64,000 nt of DNA from an uncultured Dyadobacter sp. Its GTDB lineage: Bacteria > Bacteroidota > Bacteroidia > Cytophagales > Spirosomataceae. The notes under the pieces were generated by a model. It was not told the DNA's origin and did no database searches. It worked only from the letters and a program-made list of their open reading frames with translations. Positions 25,208-34,776 of this stretch are shown in pieces. How positions within the stretch are numbered: position 1 is the stretch's first letter; every line of letters starts with the position of its first letter. The stretch covers positions 92,146 through 156,145 of the forward strand of contig NZ_CAMLSE010000020.1 in assembly GCF_946482605.1 (NCBI RefSeq), in the 5' to 3' direction. The translations under genes were made by a program, and so were the position numbers.

Positions 25208-27970
25208 TCATTCAAAAGCTCTGTTGATAATCTCGGCCTGCTCCTTGGTATGGATTTTCGAGAAACCTGTCGACGGAGAAGCGCTGGATTCGCGGGCAAT
25301 GACCTGCAAAGGTTTGGCTCCTTTGTACATGCGAAGCATGAATGTCCATCCTCCCATATTGAAAGGTTCTTCCTGTACCCAAAATACCTTCGCATTGGAA
25401 TATTTGCTCAAATGAGCATCAATTTGGGTCTGAGGGAAGGGATGCATTTGCTCCAAACGGATGATAGCTACATCGTCACGCTTGTCTGCCTGCTGCTTCT
25501 CATACAGTTCATAATATAACTTACCTGTACAAAGCAATACCTTTTTCACTTTCTTCGGATCTGCATAAGTGTCCCCGATCGTTTCCTGGAATGAGCCGTT
25601 TACAAGGCTGTCTACCGGAGAAACGCAAAGCGGATGTCTCAACATCGACTTGGGCGACATCACGATCAATGGCTTCCGGAATGGGAACTTCAACTGCCTG
25701 CGCAGCAAATGGAAGAAGTTGGCAGGCGTAGTGACATTGGCAACGATGATGTTATAATTGGCCGAAAGTTGCAGATACCGCTCAGGACGTGCATTGGAGT
25801 GCTCTGGTCCCTGACCTTCATAACCGTGTGGCAGCAGCATCACCAGGCCTGTCCAGCGATCCCACTTGGTTTCACTCGACGTTACGAACTGATCGATGAT
25901 CACCTGCGTACCGTTGGCAAAATCACCGAACTGCGCTTCCCATATCACCAGCGCATTGGGGTTGGCCATAGAATAACCAAATTCAAAACCCAGAACCCCA
26001 TACTCTGAAAGCAGTGAGTTGTAGATCATAAATGGCCCCTGGCCTTCCTGGATATGTTGCAGGCTACTATAAGGTGCATTGGTTTCAACATCCCGCAATA
26101 CCGCGTGACGGTGCGAGAACGTACCGCGCTGAACATCCTGACCGCTTAAACGAACAATGTTGCCTTCCGTAAGGATCGAACCGTAGGCCAGCAATTCCGC
26201 TGTGGCCCAGTTAACCTCCTTCTTGTCAAAGATCATCTGCTCACGGTCTTTGAGCAGCTTATCGATCTGTTTGAGTCTGCTGAAATTCTCGGGCGTACTA
26301 ATAAGCGCCTTACCGATTTTTTCCAGGACATCCAGCGGCACACCGGTTTCAGGTGATTTCTCAAAATCTTCCGGTTTAGATTTGCGGAGACTGTGCCACT
26401 CCTGTTCCAGTTTGGGCATCGAGTAGGGCAATGCTTTTTGCTTGACCATATCCAGACGCTCCTGCAACAGCTGTTTGAACTCTTTGTCCATATTGGCAGC
26501 CAGTTGCGCATCTACATCACCGCGCTCGGCGAGTGTCTGCTGATAGATTTCGCGCGGGTTCTGGTGATTCTCAATCGATTTGTATAAAACCGGTTGCGTA
26601 AACTTGGGTTCGTCGGCCTCATTGTGTCCATGACGGCGATAACAAACCATGTCAATGAATATGTCCTTATTGAACTTCTGACGGTACTCTACCGCGAGAC
26701 GCATACAGAACACCACCGCCTCCGGATCATCTCCATTGACGTGCAGCACCGGTGCATCGACGATCTTCGCAATGTCAGTACAATAAATGGACGAACGCGC
26801 ATCGACGAAGTCAGTCGTAAAACCTACCTGGTTGTTGATCACAAAGTGAATGGTTCCACCCGTGTAGTAGCCGTTCAATGCCGACATTTGGGTCACCTCG
26901 TACACAATTCCCTGTCCCGCAACAGCTGCATCGCCGTGGATGAGCACGGGAAGCACGCGATCGTAGTCACTGTCGTACATGCCATCGGCACGTGCTCGGA
27001 TATAACCTTCCACTACCGGGTTCACCGCTTCAAGGTGAGAAGGGTTCGGGGCCAGTTTCAGGTGTACTTTATTGCCGTCTTTGGTCGTGATCTGGCTCGC
27101 AAAACCCATATGGTACTTCACGTCGCCATCACCCCAAACCTGGTCGGGCAGGTTACCTTCAAATTCGTTGAAGATCTGACCGTATGTTTTCTGCATGATG
27201 TTGGCAAGCACGTTCAAACGACCGCGGTGCGCCATTCCGATCATGACTTCGACCACTCCCATCTCGGCGGCCTTGTTGATCATCGCGTCCAATGCCGGAA
27301 TCGTTGTTTCGCCGCCTTCGAGGGAGAATCGTTTCTGTCCGAGGTATTTGGTATGCAGGAAGTTTTCAAAAACAACCGCCTCGTTCAGCTTCGAAAGAAT
27401 GTGTTTCTTCTCATCGATAGAGAAAGACATGGTCAATGCTTCCTTCTCGATTTTTTTGCGCAGCCAGCTTTTTTGCTCGCGATCGCGTATATATAGGTAC
27501 TCGAAACCAATATTGCTTGCGTAGATGGTCTTCAGAGCGTCGACGATCTCACGCAATGTGGCCGGACGGTCAAAAACCTCCACACCAGCTTCGAAAACGG
27601 TATCAAGATCCTCAGGTCCGAGGTTAAAATCAGCAATGTCTAGTTGAGGACGACGGTCTTTTCTTTTCTGGATGGGGTTGGTGGTAGCCATCAAATGCCC
27701 CCTTGACCTGTAACCACGGATCAGGTGAACCACTTCCATTTCCTTGCGGATACGGGCCGGATCCGATTTACCAACTACGGCTGCTTCCTTACCGTTGGCA
27801 GCACCATTGGCACGTCCGTTACCGTTAATGGGGTATTTTTGATAAAAGTCGTAACCCTCAAAGAATTTTTGCCAGCCTTCGTCTACGGAAGCTGCATCTT
27901 GCTTATAGGAATTGTACAATTCTTCAATATAAGCGGCGTCGGAATTTGCTATATAGGTGTATTTATCCAT
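25208..27970 (-). CDS. sucA: 2-oxoglutarate dehydrogenase E1
   Basis: A 920-residue thiamine diphosphate enzyme that decarboxylates 2-oxoglutarate and loads the product on SucB. The short N-terminal E2-binding helix (DAAYIEELYNSYKQDAASV) is typical. Core motifs include GMAHRGRLNVLANI, the TPP region ending NNQVGFTTDF, and CYRRHGHNEADEPKFTQP. The C-terminal transketolase-like part carries QFGDFANGTQVIIDQF. I chose the ATG at 27970; a GTG one codon before is possible. sucB follows directly. A perfect -7 box lies just upstream. Confidence 0.96.
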   Translation of the reverse strand: MDKYTYIANSDAAYIEELYNSYKQDAASVDEGWQKFFEGYDFYQKYPINGNGRANGAANGKEAAVVGKSDPARIRKEMEVVHLIRGYRSRGHLMATTNPIQKRKDRRPQLDIADFNLGPEDLDTVFEAGVEVFDRPATLREIVDALKTIYASNIGFEYLYIRDREQKSWLRKKIEKEALTMSFSIDEKKHILSKLNEAVVFENFLHTKYLGQKRFSLEGGETTIPALDAMINKAAEMGVVEVMIGMAHRGRLNVLANIMQKTYGQIFNEFEGNLPDQVWGDGDVKYHMGFASQITTKDGNKVHLKLAPNPSHLEAVNPVVEGYIRARADGMYDSDYDRVLPVLIHGDAAVAGQGIVYEVTQMSALNGYYTGGTIHFVINNQVGFTTDFVDARSSIYCTDIAKIVDAPVLHVNGDDPEAVVFCMRLAVEYRQKFNKDIFIDMVCYRRHGHNEADEPKFTQPVLYKSIENHQNPREIYQQTLAERGDVDAQLAANMDKEFKQLLQERLDMVKQKALPYSMPKLEQEWHSLRKSKPEDFEKSPETGVPLDVLEKIGKALISTPENFSRLKQIDKLLKDREQMIFDKKEVNWATAELLAYGSILTEGNIVRLSGQDVQRGTFSHRHAVLRDVETNAPYSSLQHIQEGQGPFMIYNSLLSEYGVLGFEFGYSMANPNALVIWEAQFGDFANGTQVIIDQFVTSSETKWDRWTGLVMLLPHGYEGQGPEHSNARPERYLQLSANYNIIVANVTTPANFFHLLRRQLKFPFRKPLIVMSPKSMLRHPLCVSPVDSLVNGSFQETIGDTYADPKKVKKVLLCTGKLYYELYEKQQADKRDDVAIIRLEQMHPFPQTQIDAHLSKYSNAKVFWVQEEPFNMGGWTFMLRMYKGAKPLQVIARESSASPSTGFSKIHTKEQAEIINRAFE

Positions 27971-27998
27971 CACAAAAGTGAGTATTTCATTTACGGCA

Positions 27999-28030
27999 CA
28001 AAGGTACGAGACTTATGTAAAGATTACGAA
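27999..28030 (-). promoter_or_regulatory. Candidate promoter of sucA-sucB
   Basis: On the minus strand TTCG (complement of 28027-28030) is followed after 20 bases by TACCTTTG (complement of 27999-28006), a perfect -7 box. The sucA start is 29 bases downstream. Confidence 0.45.
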
Positions 28031-28083
28031 TAAAAATATCCTTTTAAGTCAACCTAAAAAACGATTTGGAACAGTTCCTGACG

Positions 28084-29019
28084 TTAATATTTCTGAAATC
28101 CTTTGGGATTCGGAATAAATTTCAACATGAGTTCGTGAATCCCTTTTGGCCCCGAATAGGACGAATAAATCTGTTCGACCTGCCTGGTGCTGTAAAAATA
28201 CCCCAAACGCACATTCCTTCCGAGCTGAACCTCAGCGGTTAACTGCAAATAATCCACTTTCGCAGAAACAGAGTTGTAACCTCCTCCAACCCTGTATGAA
28301 GCCCCTATCCCCACCTTCTTATTGAACCAGAACCTCGAACCGAAGTCGGCGCGCAACTTGTGATCTTTTTCCTGTATGAACAGCACGTGCGGCAACATCA
28401 TGACCTGCTCGCTCAGGTCGTAGCTGCCGCCCGCCATAACATACAGCGGGCGCCGGTAAAGACTTCCCACCACCTGATCACCGAATTCCTGTGAGAGGAG
28501 CTCTGGTTTGGAAATGCCAAAATACAGCTGGTCTGAACGCAGCCATGCGCCCAGTCCGAAACTACCCAAAGCCCTGTTATTGGTAATAAAAGTCCCATCC
28601 GAAACCGGCAGCACATTGATTCCCCCCTGCGCGCCCAAGCCCAGCTTCCAGGTATCAGAGAGCCCCAGATGAAACGCGAAAGACCCGACAAAGCCCGTAG
28701 TGGTAAAATAGCTGGTCTGATCATTCAGCGCCTGGAATCCTACACCAAACTTCCCATTGGAAAACGTCCCGTCCGCCGCGAAAGTCTGGCTGGAAGGTGA
28801 ATTCGGTATGTTAAACCATTTGCGGCGGAACATGGCCGTCATATTGAAATCTTCACGTACGCCTGTAAAACCCGGATTGATAGCCATCGGATTCTGGACA
28901 TACTGCTCGTACAATACCTCTCTTTGCGCCAGAACCTGCTGCGCAGTCGAACCAAACAGCAGGGCCAAAAGGCAGGCTTTTACGAAAGAATGGGCTGCAT
29001 TAATAGAAAACATCTTCAT
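28084..29019 (-). CDS. PorP/SprF family outer membrane protein
   Basis: A 311-residue outer membrane barrel of the PorP/SprF family. Members help type IX secretion or gliding of particular surface proteins such as SprB. A signal peptide ends near AQQVLAQ. The family opening EVLYEQYVQNPMAINPGFTG is clear, followed by alternating beta-strand sequence to the C terminus. An ATG at 29013 would shorten it by two residues. Unlike many family members it is not next to a giant adhesin gene. A terminator-like hairpin lies only 18 bases before the start codon, just after the upstream large gene. Confidence 0.88.
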   Translation of the reverse strand: MKMFSINAAHSFVKACLLALLFGSTAQQVLAQREVLYEQYVQNPMAINPGFTGVREDFNMTAMFRRKWFNIPNSPSSQTFAADGTFSNGKFGVGFQALNDQTSYFTTTGFVGSFAFHLGLSDTWKLGLGAQGGINVLPVSDGTFITNNRALGSFGLGAWLRSDQLYFGISKPELLSQEFGDQVVGSLYRRPLYVMAGGSYDLSEQVMMLPHVLFIQEKDHKLRADFGSRFWFNKKVGIGASYRVGGGYNSVSAKVDYLQLTAEVQLGRNVRLGYFYSTRQVEQIYSSYSGPKGIHELMLKFIPNPKGFQKY

Positions 29020-29036
29020 TAAGTGTGGTTAGCCGA

Positions 29037-29070
29037 AAACAAAAATGGCAGGAGAGCTGATCTCTTGCCA
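29037..29070 (-). terminator. Terminator-like hairpin between the propeller-barrel gene and the PorP gene
   Basis: On the minus strand a 10-bp stem (complement of 29061-29070 and 29046-29055, one wobble) with a five-base loop is followed by TTTTTGTTTT. It lies after the stop of the large gene and 18 bases before the PorP start. Confidence 0.65.
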
Positions 29071-29113
29071 TCTTCATAACTCCCGGATTGGTGGTTTATA
29101 CTGCTTAAATTGA

Positions 29114-32100
29114 TCAAAAATCGTAACCCAATGTTACGTAGGGAATTGGCTTATTGGTGTAACCATTATCCACGCCCCATGCGTAATCAAATTTGGCGTA
29201 GAAGCCGAACAATGTCGTTCTCACCCCTGCTCCGTAACCCATCAGGTAAGGATTTTTGTAATTGGTAACCGTTGCCCGGAAAGGATCGTCCTCACTTCCG
29301 ATGATCTGCGTATTCAGGCTGTTGTTCTCGCTGAATGGCCCTTTGCCTGTCCAAGCCGTACCGATGTCGCCGAAGCCGACAATCTGAAAGTTGCGCAGGA
29401 AGCTTGACGTTATCGCGCCGCGATAGAGATATTTAACCAATGGTATCCGCAACTCAGCGTTCAACAACATATAGCTCGTTCCCGATAGTCTGTTCAATCT
29501 GAATCCACGTAGATTGGTCGCAAAGTCGGCAAAGAAAATATCACGGTTGTCGCGTTGGAAGTTGAGCGGGTTATCGCCGGTCCGGTTTTCCTTTTTGTTA
29601 CCCAGCCAGTTTTCCATACCGCCCAGAATGTTCTGTTTCGGAGCATTTCCACCCGAATGGCTGGCAGATGCCCTCACGGCAAAGATCAGGTCACGATGGA
29701 TTTTCTGGTAGTGACGGAAGTCAAGACTTACGCGATTGAAGCTTTCATTTCCATCGGTCAATCCCTGGTAGAGATCATAACGGACTTTAAAACGGGTACC
29801 CTCCATCATGTTCATACCATTGACCCTGGTGTTGTCAAATACAAACTCACTTCTCAAACCGCCATAGTTAGAAGACAGATCCGGATTTGGCAACAGAACG
29901 TCGATCATCCTGGTCGAAGTGAACATCGGGGAAACCGATAACCTGCTTGTAGTAGAGAACGGATAGGAAGCTGTGAACATCAGCTGATTGAAACGGTATT
30001 TTTGAATCAGCCCTTCCGAGTCGTTGTAGAGTGTTTTCCGGTCGATTCTTAAACCGAAATCAACCCGGTAGGTATTGTTGTTGTACTCCGCAAAAAGGTC
30101 GCTGTTCCTGAAATTGGAGGAAATAAAGAGCCCCGCCTTGATGACATGATTTTCGAGCAGGTCGTTCATCGAAATGGACTGCCCGTAGCCAAATCCACGG
30201 ATCGGGTCAATGCGCCAATCAGAGCTCGCATCGTTAGTAATGAAAAGACCTTTATAAGCATAAGGGCCTTTGATGGCAATATTCTCACGGGTCGCCTTGG
30301 TGCGCGATAACACACCGGGTGTTGTAGGGAAAGTACCTCTGTTTCTCCTGGATTCGAAAGTCTTTAATACGTCCTCGTCGAATTCATAATGATCGGTATC
30401 CACTTCACCTTCCTTTAAGGCCAGCTTAGACGTCTGATCCGCCTGAGCCGGCTTTGCAGCCGAATCAGCCTTGGCAGCACCTGTTGTATTGCCACCGGCT
30501 GAATTTCCGGTACCGGCGATGCTCAATGAGGGAGGATTAACCGTCGCATTCAGGTCGAAGCCGTTTTTAAATGCAGCAGTGTAATAGCCGTCATTGAGAT
30601 AGGTATATGCCAAAGCTCCGCCGCCCGTTTTCAGATTCACATCCGCATTTCGGATGTTCTGGATGTAATTGGTTAGCTGAGAACTTGTCTGAGACGCCCG
30701 GTTGTATTTGAAAAGATTATTAACGCCCTTGCCATTCGAGAGGTACACGACGTCATTTTCATCCGCGTAAACAGCGGTCACCTTTGCCTTACCGTCCGAC
30801 TGAACCAGCTTGACGATATTTTGCGACTTGGGGGTTCCGTCGTGTTCGAAGATCGTATAGGAAGGTGCAATGGACTTATAGTTTCCCTTATCACCCGTCC
30901 CTAATGAGTCAACGGGCCTGTTCGATGAGAATACAACCCTTCTGGAAGAGCCTTGGATAAATCTGGGAGAAAGATCATCGTAGAGATCACTGGTAAGCGG
31001 TAATGCCGAAGCCCGTGCTACACTGACCAGGAACAGGTCATTCTGCCCGGCCTTGTCCGCACTGACGGCAAGCATGGTACCGTCGTGAGACACATCCATG
31101 TCCACGATCTGATCAAGCCCCCGAATGTTCCGTTTCAGTTTGATCCTGATTTTTTTGGTGCCCAGGTTTTCATACATGTATAGGTTCTTCTTGTCGTTTT
31201 CCGACGCCAGGATCGTCAGTACATTGTTTCTGGACCAGCCCAACAGCGGTGGCTGCGTCTTCATTCTGCCGCCGATAATATCCAGCTTGCCCTGGCGAAT
31301 CACTTTCTTTGAACCAGTTTCGCTATCGAAAAGATATACCCGGTAGCGGCCGTTCTTGATCTCGCTTACCGCTGTAAATTTTTTGTCAGGAGAAATTTTG
31401 ATCACAGCGCTGGCGTCGGCTACGTTGAATTCGTTCAGCTTATATTTCCAGGTCGGGTTCGGATCACTGTAAAACTGCTCCGCATTCTTGCTCTGGTTCA
31501 GGTAGTAGGCACGCCAGTCACGCAAAAACCGGTTGTAGGATTGAACGCCCAATGTGCTGGTGATGCTGGTTTGCTCGGTGCGGATAATGCGGGTCAGGTT
31601 GAGGATATCCGAGATCTTATCTTTTCCGTAGCGCTCTGCAATGTAGTTCCAGATCGAATGCCCGATCAGCGTGGCATCGTCACCGGTCATCAGCGTTGGC
31701 TTGCGCACATTGCGGTTTTTGAAGAAATCACGCATGTAGTCATTCAGCTCCGGTGACCAGCCTTCGGCGATGTACGCGGCTGTACCGGACATAAACCATT
31801 CCGGAAGGGTCAGCAGTAATGAGCTTTGCAGGGCTTCCTTCATGTTACCCCCATAAAGCATATCGTAGACGAACAGCAAACTGATGTCCCGCACGAGCTT
31901 TTTCCGGAAACCGATCTGGTCACCCGAATAGGCTACCTCCACGCGCGACTGGGAAAGATTCAGTTTCTGCTCATTGAGGTTATCCAGCACTGAGAGCCCC
32001 ATGTTGCTTTGTTCGAGCTCGGCTGGCGAATTATAAAGGAAGATTTTAACGCGGTTGTAGGGCGTCCATCCCAGTATGTCTGTGATTTTATCGAACTCAC

Positions 32101-32329
32101 TTTCCGCATATTGGGCCGTCAGCTTGGCCAGTGCGGTACCGCCCTGGTAGTGGTAAATCTCGAAGTTTGTAGTCCGGAATATCTTCCAGTTGAATTTTTT
32201 ATACTGGACCCGGTTTTTTCCAAAAGTCTCCTGAGAAGGATAGCGCTGTGCTATTGACTCTGTAAATAATCCTAAAACCGTTAATAGACCGATCGAAAAG
32301 GTTAATTTGTATATATGTCTTATGCTCAT
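29114..32329 (-). CDS. Large exported protein: peptidase-MA-like domain, WD40-like propeller and C-terminal barrel
   Basis: A 1071-residue exported protein often labelled TolB-like translocation protein in Bacteroidota. A signal peptide ends near SIAQ. Residues about 45-290 resemble a gluzincin (peptidase MA-like) domain, but the zinc motif HExxH is not found; the corresponding helix reads RDISLLFVYDML, and the later motif is WFMSGTAAYIAEG. Residues about 300-560 are PD40/WD40-like beta-propeller repeats, and from about 690 on the sequence is a surface-antigen (BamA-type) barrel. So a degenerate peptidase and a propeller seem fused to an outer membrane barrel. It starts 16 bases after the FAD oxidoreductase gene. 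The function is unknown. Confidence 0.75.
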   Translation of the reverse strand: MSIRHIYKLTFSIGLLTVLGLFTESIAQRYPSQETFGKNRVQYKKFNWKIFRTTNFEIYHYQGGTALAKLTAQYAESEFDKITDILGWTPYNRVKIFLYNSPAELEQSNMGLSVLDNLNEQKLNLSQSRVEVAYSGDQIGFRKKLVRDISLLFVYDMLYGGNMKEALQSSLLLTLPEWFMSGTAAYIAEGWSPELNDYMRDFFKNRNVRKPTLMTGDDATLIGHSIWNYIAERYGKDKISDILNLTRIIRTEQTSITSTLGVQSYNRFLRDWRAYYLNQSKNAEQFYSDPNPTWKYKLNEFNVADASAVIKISPDKKFTAVSEIKNGRYRVYLFDSETGSKKVIRQGKLDIIGGRMKTQPPLLGWSRNNVLTILASENDKKNLYMYENLGTKKIRIKLKRNIRGLDQIVDMDVSHDGTMLAVSADKAGQNDLFLVSVARASALPLTSDLYDDLSPRFIQGSSRRVVFSSNRPVDSLGTGDKGNYKSIAPSYTIFEHDGTPKSQNIVKLVQSDGKAKVTAVYADENDVVYLSNGKGVNNLFKYNRASQTSSQLTNYIQNIRNADVNLKTGGGALAYTYLNDGYYTAAFKNGFDLNATVNPPSLSIAGTGNSAGGNTTGAAKADSAAKPAQADQTSKLALKEGEVDTDHYEFDEDVLKTFESRRNRGTFPTTPGVLSRTKATRENIAIKGPYAYKGLFITNDASSDWRIDPIRGFGYGQSISMNDLLENHVIKAGLFISSNFRNSDLFAEYNNNTYRVDFGLRIDRKTLYNDSEGLIQKYRFNQLMFTASYPFSTTSRLSVSPMFTSTRMIDVLLPNPDLSSNYGGLRSEFVFDNTRVNGMNMMEGTRFKVRYDLYQGLTDGNESFNRVSLDFRHYQKIHRDLIFAVRASASHSGGNAPKQNILGGMENWLGNKKENRTGDNPLNFQRDNRDIFFADFATNLRGFRLNRLSGTSYMLLNAELRIPLVKYLYRGAITSSFLRNFQIVGFGDIGTAWTGKGPFSENNSLNTQIIGSEDDPFRATVTNYKNPYLMGYGAGVRTTLFGFYAKFDYAWGVDNGYTNKPIPYVTLGYDF

Positions 32330-32345
32330 AGTGCTAAGGCTGACT

Positions 32346-33410
32346 TCAACGGAAATATAACGAAAAATACCTTTTTATATTCACTAGCGGGTTCAATTCT
32401 TTGCCCCCTGTAAGGTGGTTACAAAACTCGCTGGCCAAAAAAGGAGCAAGTGTGACACCCTTCGTGCCTAACCCATTGAAAATAGCTACATTAGAAAACT
32501 CCGGATGGATTCCTACCAGCGGTCTCCGGTCCCGGACCGATGGGCGTATACCCGCAGCGGCACCTTTCAATTCGTATGAGAAGTTCAGCAATCCCTTCAT
32601 TTTTGCTTCCAGCTCCGCCGTGGCTTCTTCGGTCGGCTCCCAGTTTAAAGGGTCCCAGGAGTAGGTCGCTCCCACTTTCATCCTATTTTCAGACACCGGC
32701 AATGCGAATATTCCCTGGTTGATGATATAGGGTTTGAGCGCAACATCTGTGGCAATCTCAAGGATTTGTCCTTTTACCGGTGTAAACGGCAGCCAGTCGA
32801 AGAAAGCATTTTCCAAAGCCATAAAACCCTGACAAAAAATCACTGTCCCAAACCGCTTTCCGTCCCATTCGACCCAGTCATCGTTCCTATTCAATCCGGA
32901 AACTTTGAAAGTGGCTTCTTCATACAAGCCTTCGTTTTCAAAATAAGCCCGGCTTGCGTCCAACAATGCTGGAAGGTCTATCCAGCCGGCCTGTATCACA
33001 TGCAGGCCGCCGAAATCCCCATTCACATAGGGCAGTTCAGTGTCCTGTGTTTGCGAGATGTACGGAGCTATCCCCGGATCCGCTGTTTGCGCCAGATACG
33101 TATTCTGTTCTTCAATGGACCTGAAAGGGCGGTAAATGGCAGCTTCATGCACCAATCGGCACTGCAATTTGTCTTCCAGCTCTTTATAGAAAGACTTCGC
33201 GTACGGAAACAAATCGTCGGCAAGCCAGGTTTTGACCAGCTTTTTACCCGTCAGCGGATTAAAAATGCCGGCTGCTACCCGGGAAGATGAAGGCAGGGAT
33301 GAGTCTCCAACGATCAGTATTTTTTCACCGAGACCGTGCAGATGCCAGGCGAGGGACGTGCCGGCAATGCCCTGCCCTATGATGAGATAATCGTAGTCGA
33401 ATTGCGGCAT
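32346..33410 (-). CDS. FAD-dependent oxidoreductase, DAO family
   Basis: A 354-residue FAD enzyme of the D-amino acid oxidase/glycine oxidase fold. The FAD-binding motif YLIIGQGIAGTSLAWHL is at the N terminus, SSRVAAGIFNPLTGKK follows, and the C-terminal FAD motif appears in GIRPSVRDRRPLVG and NGLGTKGVTLAP. Short Bacteroidota proteins of this type lack an assigned substrate, so an amine or amino-acid oxidase role is a guess. I chose the ATG at 33410, one base after the cmk stop, since the longer frame would overlap cmk and lacks conservation before MPQFDYDYLI. It is cotranscribed with cmk and the large propeller-barrel gene. Confidence 0.85.
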   Translation of the reverse strand: MPQFDYDYLIIGQGIAGTSLAWHLHGLGEKILIVGDSSLPSSSRVAAGIFNPLTGKKLVKTWLADDLFPYAKSFYKELEDKLQCRLVHEAAIYRPFRSIEEQNTYLAQTADPGIAPYISQTQDTELPYVNGDFGGLHVIQAGWIDLPALLDASRAYFENEGLYEEATFKVSGLNRNDDWVEWDGKRFGTVIFCQGFMALENAFFDWLPFTPVKGQILEIATDVALKPYIINQGIFALPVSENRMKVGATYSWDPLNWEPTEEATAELEAKMKGLLNFSYELKGAAAGIRPSVRDRRPLVGIHPEFSNVAIFNGLGTKGVTLAPFLASEFCNHLTGGKELNPLVNIKRYFSLYFR

Positions 33411-33411
33411 A

Positions 33412-34119
33412 TCAGGCTTTGGCAGCGGCCCGTCTGAGCGACAACCCGATCTGCTCGTCGGCAAGCCGGACGACCAGCTCCACCTGCTCGTCCAGGGTCA
33501 TCAGCGAATTGTCTATATAAACAGCGTCTTCCGCCTGCATCAGCGGACTTTCAGCGCGGTGTGTATCGATATGATCGCGCATTCTGAGGTTTTCAAGGAT
33601 TTCTTCCAAGCCTACTGTATCGCCCTTTTCCATTAATTCCAGCTGCCTTCTCTGGGCACGGATCAGCGGATCGGCGGTCATGAATATTTTCAGCTCGGCC
33701 TGGGGAAAAACGACTGTACCGATATCTCTGCCGTCCATAACGATACCTTTTGCCTTGCCCATACGCTGCTGTTGTGCTACCAGTGCGTGCCTCACTCCTG
33801 CTATCGCACTTACCTCGCTCACTCTTTCCGAAACGTACATTTTGCGGATCTCCTCCTCCACGTTCAGTCCGTTCAGGTAGGTATCATTTCTGCCGAGTTC
33901 GGGGTGACGCCGAAAGGTGATCTGGATCTGTCCGAGTGCGTTTTCGACCTCCTTAGGGTTGGTCAGGCTGATGTGGTTCTGGATAAAATACAGGGTTACA
34001 GCCCGGTACATCGCGCCGGTATCTATATATGGGTAATTCAGTTGCTTGGCAACCAGTTTCGCAGTCGTGCTTTTGCCGCAACTGGAATAACCGTCGATGG
34101 CAACGATAATTTTGGGCAT
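33412..34119 (-). CDS. cmk: Cytidylate kinase
   Basis: A 235-residue (d)CMP kinase that makes CDP/dCDP. The P-loop IDGYSSCGKSTTAKLV is typical, followed by YIDTGAMYRAVT, and the substrate region GIVMDGRDIGTVVFP. I chose the ATG at 34119 rather than a TTG two codons upstream. The DAO-type oxidoreductase begins one base after its stop, indicating tight coupling. Length is normal. Confidence 0.95.
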   Translation of the reverse strand: MPKIIVAIDGYSSCGKSTTAKLVAKQLNYPYIDTGAMYRAVTLYFIQNHISLTNPKEVENALGQIQITFRRHPELGRNDTYLNGLNVEEEIRKMYVSERVSEVSAIAGVRHALVAQQQRMGKAKGIVMDGRDIGTVVFPQAELKIFMTADPLIRAQRRQLELMEKGDTVGLEEILENLRMRDHIDTHRAESPLMQAEDAVYIDNSLMTLDEQVELVVRLADEQIGLSLRRAAAKA

Positions 34120-34255
34120 ATTCAATAATGTAGTTCTGGCAGACCGTAAACTACCAATTTACAATTCGGAAAATGATCGGATTGATCTTCGCAAAAATAG
34201 GGAAAGAATGCAGAGGTAAGCTCGTTAGCAGCAGTTTTTAAAAACGTGCCGCCGA

Positions 34256-34771
34256 TTACTCGCCGGCCAGCCTGACAAACAGGTACTCGTCGAGCACCAT
34301 ATCGTTTTTGATAATGGCTTTACGGTGAATCGCTTCCAGGCGGTAACCTGCTTTTTCAAGGACGCGCATGGAGGCCTTGTTGGTTTCAAACACACCCGCG
34401 AACAGCCTGGTGATGCTCGTATTCTCAAAAATCCAGCCGGTCATCTGCAACACGGCTGAGGTGGTAATGTTCAGGCCCCAGTAGGGTTCGCCCAGCCAGT
34501 AGCCAATCTCCGCATTATTGCGGTGGATATCCTCCTGCCTGAGCACGCCAATGCCGCCTACGAACGTCTCTTGATAGTAGATAGCGCGATGAAAACTTTC
34601 TCCGCTATGCCGCCCGTTACAGAAATCGATCCAGTAGTGTGCGTCAGATAAAGTGTAAGGCGAAGGAAAATTATCCCTCACCTGTGCGACAACATTCTTG
34701 TTATTGGCCAGAAACGCCAGCCTTTCGGCGACGTTCCTTTGAAATGGCCTGAGCGTTACCTCTTCCTCCAT
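34256..34771 (-). CDS. GNAT acetyltransferase, RimJ/RimL type
   Basis: A 171-residue acetyl-CoA-dependent N-acetyltransferase. The sequence opens with VTLRPFQRNVAERLAFLANN, has GEIGYW-type motif as NAEIGYWLGEPYWGLNITT, and continues with FETNKASMRVLEKAGYRLEA, the usual GNAT motif B region. It resembles the RimJ/RimL group, which acetylates ribosomal protein N termini or small amines; the substrate here is unknown. Its start is five bases after the lutC stop, so it sits at the end of the lutBC transcript. Confidence 0.85.
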   Translation of the reverse strand: MEEEVTLRPFQRNVAERLAFLANNKNVVAQVRDNFPSPYTLSDAHYWIDFCNGRHSGESFHRAIYYQETFVGGIGVLRQEDIHRNNAEIGYWLGEPYWGLNITTSAVLQMTGWIFENTSITRLFAGVFETNKASMRVLEKAGYRLEAIHRKAIIKNDMVLDEYLFVRLAGE

Positions 34772-34776
34772 AAAAA

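Noticed and set aside
26594..27496. 300-codon open frame on the plus strand
   Set aside because: Antisense of sucA, with composition typical of a shadow of a well-conserved gene.
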